A stretch of DNA of 15,864 bases from JBCBSZ01 sp039197885 (GTDB lineage: Bacteria; Actinomycetota; Acidimicrobiia; Acidimicrobiales; Poriferisodalaceae). Positions 12,785 to 15,864 of this stretch are shown here, piece after piece. Every line of letters begins with the position of its first letter. The first letter of the stretch is position 1. The stretch is from contig JBCCTY010000070.1 in NCBI GenBank assembly GCA_039197885.1, positions 1-15,864 of the forward strand. The letters run 5' to 3'. A model generated the notes under the pieces. That model searched no databases. It saw only the letters and a list, made by a program, of their open reading frames with translations, and was not told the DNA's origin. Position numbers and translations under genes: made by a program.

Positions 12785-14194
12785 ATGGAGCGAAACCTCC
12801 GCTGGTTCCGGTGGCACCAGCTCGTCGCGGGCGCGCTCTTCTGGGCCCCCACGACGTTCCTCTACCTGATCGCCCGCTTCGGCCTGTCCACGGCGTTGCA
12901 GGCGCAGGTCGTCTACTACGTCGCCGTCGTCGTGCTCGAGGTGCCGTCGGGGTGGTTCAGCGACCGCTTCGGCCGCGTCCTGACGCTGCGCACGGTGGCG
13001 GTCGCCTGGGTCGGTGCGCATGCGCTGTTCCTGACCGAGCCGGGTTTCGCCGGCATCGCCGTCGCCCAGGTGATGCTCGCCGCCGGCTACGCCTTCCTGT
13101 CCGGCAGCGACACGACCTTCCACCTGGAGACGCTGGAGTGCGTCGGCCGGGCCGACGAGTACCACGACCGGGAGGCGGCGGTGCGCCGGGTGCTGCTCTG
13201 GTCGGGTGCGGCGAGCGCGCTCGTCGGTGGTGCGCTGGGCACGATCGATCTGCGCCTGCCGTTCGCCGCGGCCCTGCTCGCCGCCGCCGTCCAGTTCGTG
13301 CTCGCCCTCCGGCTCACCGAACCGCCGGTCGTCGACGCCGGCGCGAACGATCCCGGGGGACTGGTCGCCGGCATCGGCCACCTCCGGACGCCGCTCCTCG
13401 GTTGGATCACGGCCTTCGTCGGTGTCTCGGTGGTCAGCGCTCACCTCGCTGCCGATCTCGCCGCCCCGTACCTGACCGAAGTGCTCGATACCGATCCCGA
13501 GGCGCCCGGTGCGGCTGCGCTCCTCAACGGTGCGGTCGCCGCCGTCGTCGCGGCTGTCGCCGCGGTGGCGCTGCACATCGTGGTGCCCACGGGGCGTCGG
13601 TTCGGCCCGGTGCGGACGTTGCTGCTGCTCCTGGTCGTCCCTGTCGTGATCCTCATGGCGATGGCCGGCGTGACGTCGCTGTGGCTGCTGCCGCTGATGA
13701 CGATCCGCCGGCTGCCGAGCGCCGCTGTGTCCGTGTTCGCCCCGCCGCTCGTCGCCGGCTTCGTCGGTCCTCGGAGCAGGGCGACCTTCCTGTCGATGGC
13801 GAGCTTCATCGGTCGCCTCGCCTACGCCGGCGTGCTCCTGGCGCTGTCCACGATCGACGACGACCTCGGTCGGACGCTCACCATCGGCGCGGCCATCGCC
13901 GGTGGCTCCTGGCTCGCCGTGGCCCTCGCCGCCCGTCGGATCCGGCCCTGGCCGACCGAACTCGGTCACGGTCACGAGCACGCCCACGTCCCGATCGGCC
14001 ACGAGCACCACCACAGCCACGGCGACGGCCACCACGACCACGATCATGACCACCTCGACGACTCCGGGTCGGACGGAGACGGTCACCTCCACGTGCACGA
14101 CCACGAGGGCACCCATCACTCCCACCCCCATCTGCGGGACGCCCACCACGGCCACGATCACGACGACGGTCACGATGCGGGCCCCGGTCGATGA
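12785..14194 (+). CDS. Major facilitator superfamily transporter with His-rich C-terminal tail
   Basis: The 469-residue protein has about 11-12 hydrophobic segments in residues 10-385. The MFS loop 2-3 signature is seen as GWFSDRFGRVLTLR (about 57-70), and GSDTTFHLETLE (about 107-118) resembles the common GS-DA-ly-e segment of MFS exporters. Residues 392-469 form a 78-residue tail with 27 His and many Asp and Gly, including HDHDHDH and HEHHHSH. Similar tails occur in zinc, nickel and cobalt transporters and chaperones, where they bind metal in the cytoplasm. Transport substrate is unknown; divalent metal or metal-ligand export is the leading inference. The third-position bias continues through the tail, so it is not a frameshift. 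The start at ATG 12785 puts helix 1 at the normal place; no strong ribosome-binding site is seen. Confidence 0.85.
   Translation: MERNLRWFRWHQLVAGALFWAPTTFLYLIARFGLSTALQAQVVYYVAVVVLEVPSGWFSDRFGRVLTLRTVAVAWVGAHALFLTEPGFAGIAVAQVMLAAGYAFLSGSDTTFHLETLECVGRADEYHDREAAVRRVLLWSGAASALVGGALGTIDLRLPFAAALLAAAVQFVLALRLTEPPVVDAGANDPGGLVAGIGHLRTPLLGWITAFVGVSVVSAHLAADLAAPYLTEVLDTDPEAPGAAALLNGAVAAVVAAVAAVALHIVVPTGRRFGPVRTLLLLLVVPVVILMAMAGVTSLWLLPLMTIRRLPSAAVSVFAPPLVAGFVGPRSRATFLSMASFIGRLAYAGVLLALSTIDDDLGRTLTIGAAIAGGSWLAVALAARRIRPWPTELGHGHEHAHVPIGHEHHHSHGDGHHDHDHDHLDDSGSDGDGHLHVHDHEGTHHSHPHLRDAHHGHDHDDGHDAGPGR
13958..14191 (+). repeat. His/Asp-codon-rich low-complexity segment encoding the transporter tail
   Basis: CAC, GAC and GGC codons recur irregularly here, giving an internally repetitive 234-bp tract. 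It encodes residues 392-469 of the MFS protein. Confidence 0.8.
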
Positions 14195-14296
14195 GCGCCG
14201 GCGCCGCACATCACCATCGGTTGACGGCGACTGCGCCGAGCTCCGTCCACCGACGAGGCGTTCGGAGCCCTCCCCGAGCTGGGGGATGGACCCCGC

Positions 14297-15511
14297 TCAG
14301 TCGTGCTGGTCGGCCTCGACGGCGTCGGCGAGGAGCTCGAGCACGTCGGGCATCGCCGAGCGGACCCGCGACCAGCTCGGCAGGAACGGTGCCTCCATCG
14401 GGTTCGACAGGAACTGATCGCCGGCTCGCATGACGGCGGCGGCGAAGAGCTCGACGGCGGCCTCCTCGGCGTGGAGGTCGTACTCGAGGCCGTTGATCTG
14501 GGCGTCGTGCTGGTAGCGGCCCACCATGTCGAGCCCGCCCCGGTAGTAGGCCGCCTTCACCGTGCGGAACACCTCGGGCGAGAACACCTCGCCGTTGGTG
14601 GCCAACTTCCGGAACATGGCCTTGGCGATGTCGGTCGCCATGCGGTTCAGCCCGGCGTTCGGATCGTCGAGCGACAGGTCCTGGTGCTTGTGGTCGTAGG
14701 CGTCGGCCAGGTCGACCTGGCACACCCGGCGAGCGTTGTAGTGCCGGTGGACCTCCGAGAGCAGCCCGATCTCGAGGCCCCAGTCGGCGGGGATCCGGAC
14801 CGAGGCCACCACGTCGGTGCGCATCGACTGCTCGCCGGCGAGTGGATAGCGGAAGCTGTCGAGGTAGTCGAGGTAGTCGTTGCTCCCGAGCGTCTTCGCG
14901 AGGGCCCGGACGAGCGGGGTCACGAACAGTCGGGCGACGCGACCGTTCAGGCGGCCGTTGGCGGCCCGGTAGTAGTAGCCCTTGCAGAAGGCGTACTCGA
15001 ACGACGGGTGGACGATCGGGTACAGCAGCCGGGCCAGCATCGACCGCTCGTAGGTGAGGATGTCGCAGTCGTGCATCGCGACGGCCTTCGACCGGCCCGA
15101 TGCCAGCGTGTAGCCGAGGCAGTACCAGACGTTGCGGCCCTTGCCCGGGAGCTGCGGGGCGAGGCCCTGCTCGTGGAGGGCGGCATCGAGCGCGCGGAGC
15201 CGGGGACCGTCGTTCCAGAGGATCCGATGCCGTTGGGGCAGCCGAGAGAAGAACCGTTTGGCCTCGCGGAACTGCGACTCCGACGCCGCGTCGAGGCCGA
15301 TGACGATCTCGGCGAGGTAGGGCACCTGGGCGAGCTGATCGACGATGTCGGACAGCGCCGGCCCCTCCAGCTCGCTGTAGAGCGAGGGCAGGACGAGCGC
15401 CATCGGTCGCTCGACCGACCAGTCGACGAGCTCCTTCTCGATCTCCTCGACGGGTCGGTCGCCGAGGGCGTGGAGCGTCGCGATCATGCCGTTCTGGAAG
15501 AAGTCGGCCAC
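14297..15511 (-). CDS. gpgS: Glucosyl-3-phosphoglycerate synthase (GT81, GpgS-like)
   Basis: The 404-residue GT-A glycosyltransferase should transfer glucose from an NDP-glucose to 3-phosphoglycerate, the first step to glucosylglycerate or, in mycobacteria, to methylglucose lipopolysaccharides. Motifs include PSLYSELEGP (42-51), RILWNDGPRLRALD (96-109), GKGRNVWY (123-130), the metal-binding DxD as HDCD (Asp148 and Asp150), DSFRYPLAGE (218-227), DWGLEIG (243-249) and DHKHQDLS (273-280) with the conserved His. It resembles the longer free-living-bacterial GpgS type of about 400 residues rather than the mycobacterial form of about 320. GTG at 15509-15511 was chosen because the family opening ADFFQNG follows directly and a TACAGT box is 7 nt upstream; the frame upstream to 15829 is not coding. 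No GpgP phosphatase gene is in the window. Confidence 0.9.
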   Translation of the reverse strand: MADFFQNGMIATLHALGDRPVEEIEKELVDWSVERPMALVLPSLYSELEGPALSDIVDQLAQVPYLAEIVIGLDAASESQFREAKRFFSRLPQRHRILWNDGPRLRALDAALHEQGLAPQLPGKGRNVWYCLGYTLASGRSKAVAMHDCDILTYERSMLARLLYPIVHPSFEYAFCKGYYYRAANGRLNGRVARLFVTPLVRALAKTLGSNDYLDYLDSFRYPLAGEQSMRTDVVASVRIPADWGLEIGLLSEVHRHYNARRVCQVDLADAYDHKHQDLSLDDPNAGLNRMATDIAKAMFRKLATNGEVFSPEVFRTVKAAYYRGGLDMVGRYQHDAQINGLEYDLHAEEAAVELFAAAVMRAGDQFLSNPMEAPFLPSWSRVRSAMPDVLELLADAVEADQHD

Positions 15512-15518
15512 GGTCAGG

Positions 15519-15524
15519 ACTGTA
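15519..15524 (-). promoter_or_regulatory. Candidate -10 element (TACAGT), leaderless, for gpgS
   Basis: On the minus strand TACAGT ends 7 nt before the GTG at 15511. No Shine-Dalgarno sequence intervenes. It fixes the start codon of gpgS. Confidence 0.55.
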
Positions 15525-15633
15525 CGAGAGCTGACGGCGCGGTTGGCCGCCCTGCGGCCGACTTCATCGAGCCGAAACCAGATCGTCGGGCGCCGTTGGC
15601 GAGGCCACTTCGATCCGGCGCGAGCCCGGCCGG

Positions 15634-15639
15634 TAGCGT
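15634..15639 (+). promoter_or_regulatory. Candidate -10 element (TAGCGT) for the LLM oxidoreductase gene
   Basis: TAGCGT lies 31 nt before the ATG at 15671, leaving a short leader with a strong purine-rich ribosome-binding site (15652-15663). Confidence 0.45.
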
Positions 15640-15670
15640 CCCCCCGGGACCAGGGGAGAGGGGCATCTCG

Positions 15671-15864
15671 ATGGCACGCGAGTTCAGGTTCGCCGTTCAG
15701 TCGTACTCGGCCGATTCGGCCACCGAGTGGCGTGAGACGGCGACCACGGCCGAGGCGCTGGGGTACTCGTGCCTGCACCTGGCCGACCACTACCTCGGCC
15801 CCGGTCCGGCGCTCGAGGCCACGCGTCACCCCGTCCAGTCCATCGCGGCCGTGCCGGCCATGGC
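15671..15864 (+). CDS. LLM-class F420-dependent oxidoreductase, N-terminal part (runs off window)
   Basis: Sixty-four codons are present before the window ends. The opening FRFAVQS, the helix with EWRETATTAEALGYSCL, and LADHYLGPGPALE match the first strand, helix and second strand of luciferase-like monooxygenase (TIM-barrel) proteins. The closest recall is the F420-dependent branch abundant in actinobacteria. Those enzymes use reduced F420 to act on diverse substrates, so no substrate can be given. The ATG at 15671 follows a strong AGGGGAGAGGGG ribosome-binding site with a 7-nt spacer. It is divergent from gpgS across a 159-bp gap. Confidence 0.8.
   Translation, partial: MAREFRFAVQSYSADSATEWRETATTAEALGYSCLHLADHYLGPGPALEATRHPVQSIAAVPAM

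Noticed and set aside
11889..12869. Plus-strand frame with a lipobox-like ALSVTGC near 11992-12012
   Set aside because: It looks briefly like a lipoprotein signal, but there is no basic n-region or nearby start with a ribosome-binding site, and the frame turns Arg-rich and runs antisense through the 12123-12707 gene.
14271..14286. Small hairpin TCCCC/GGGGA between the MFS gene and gpgS
   Set aside because: Only about 5 bp of stem and no T-tract; common by chance at this GC content.
14191..14433. 80-codon plus-strand frame whose ATG overlaps the MFS stop (ATGA)
   Set aside because: The overlap is tempting and it begins with HHH, but the product becomes Arg/Ser-rich and overlaps the 3' end of gpgS.

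Overview
The window is very GC-rich DNA (about 70% by eye) with strong G/C preference at third codon positions and many GTG starts. It carries a start-truncated F420-type luciferase-like oxidoreductase, a lipoprotein with a Gly/Asp/Thr-rich linker and an Excalibur-domain protein. Many genes have a TAnnnT box a few bases from the start codon, as in leaderless actinobacterial transcripts. I infer an actinobacterial chromosome, possibly Acidimicrobiia; the class is a guess. No tRNA, rRNA, insertion sequence, CRISPR array, phage gene or origin was seen. Genes are tightly packed, with no gene-free stretch over 300 bases.

Layout. 2-613: 3' end of a DUF1501 protein. 713-1513: unknown lipoprotein. 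1530-2399: EamA/RhtA-like exporter, ending tail to tail with csoR. 2428-5017: copper homeostasis block, with a CsoR-type repressor (minus) divergent from a CopA-type P1B ATPase (plus). Two tandem CsoR-like operators lie between them. 5029-5856: alpha/beta hydrolase. 5866-6528: DUF2889 protein (minus), divergent from a degenerate PanB-like protein (6593-7420). 7417-8187: short-chain dehydrogenase (minus), divergent from a membrane-anchored universal stress protein (8256-8903). 8950-10665: GH13_18 sugar phosphorylase. 10683-11393 and 11425-11937 (minus): pentapeptide/DinB fusion and Excalibur protein. 12123-12707 (minus): unknown membrane protein, divergent from a major facilitator transporter (12785-14194) with a 78-residue tail holding 27 histidines. 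14297-15511 (minus): glucosyl-3-phosphoglycerate synthase, divergent from the 5' part of the oxidoreductase (15671 onward).

How the genes work together. The copper pair is a textbook sensor and efflux pump: Cu(I) would release CsoR from both operators, which overlap both promoters. The GpgS-like enzyme and the GH13_18 phosphorylase, about 3.6 kb apart, could make and recycle the compatible solute glucosylglycerate, although no GpgP-type phosphatase is present here. The His-tailed transporter is the strongest candidate for something undescribed, perhaps transition-metal handling. The PanB-like protein has lost the residues that normally bind the metal but keeps the fold and the catalytic Glu, so it probably does a different job. 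Many promoters fall into two classes: TAnnnT 6-9 nt before the start (leaderless), or TAnnnT about 29-35 nt before it, in most cases with a Shine-Dalgarno sequence.
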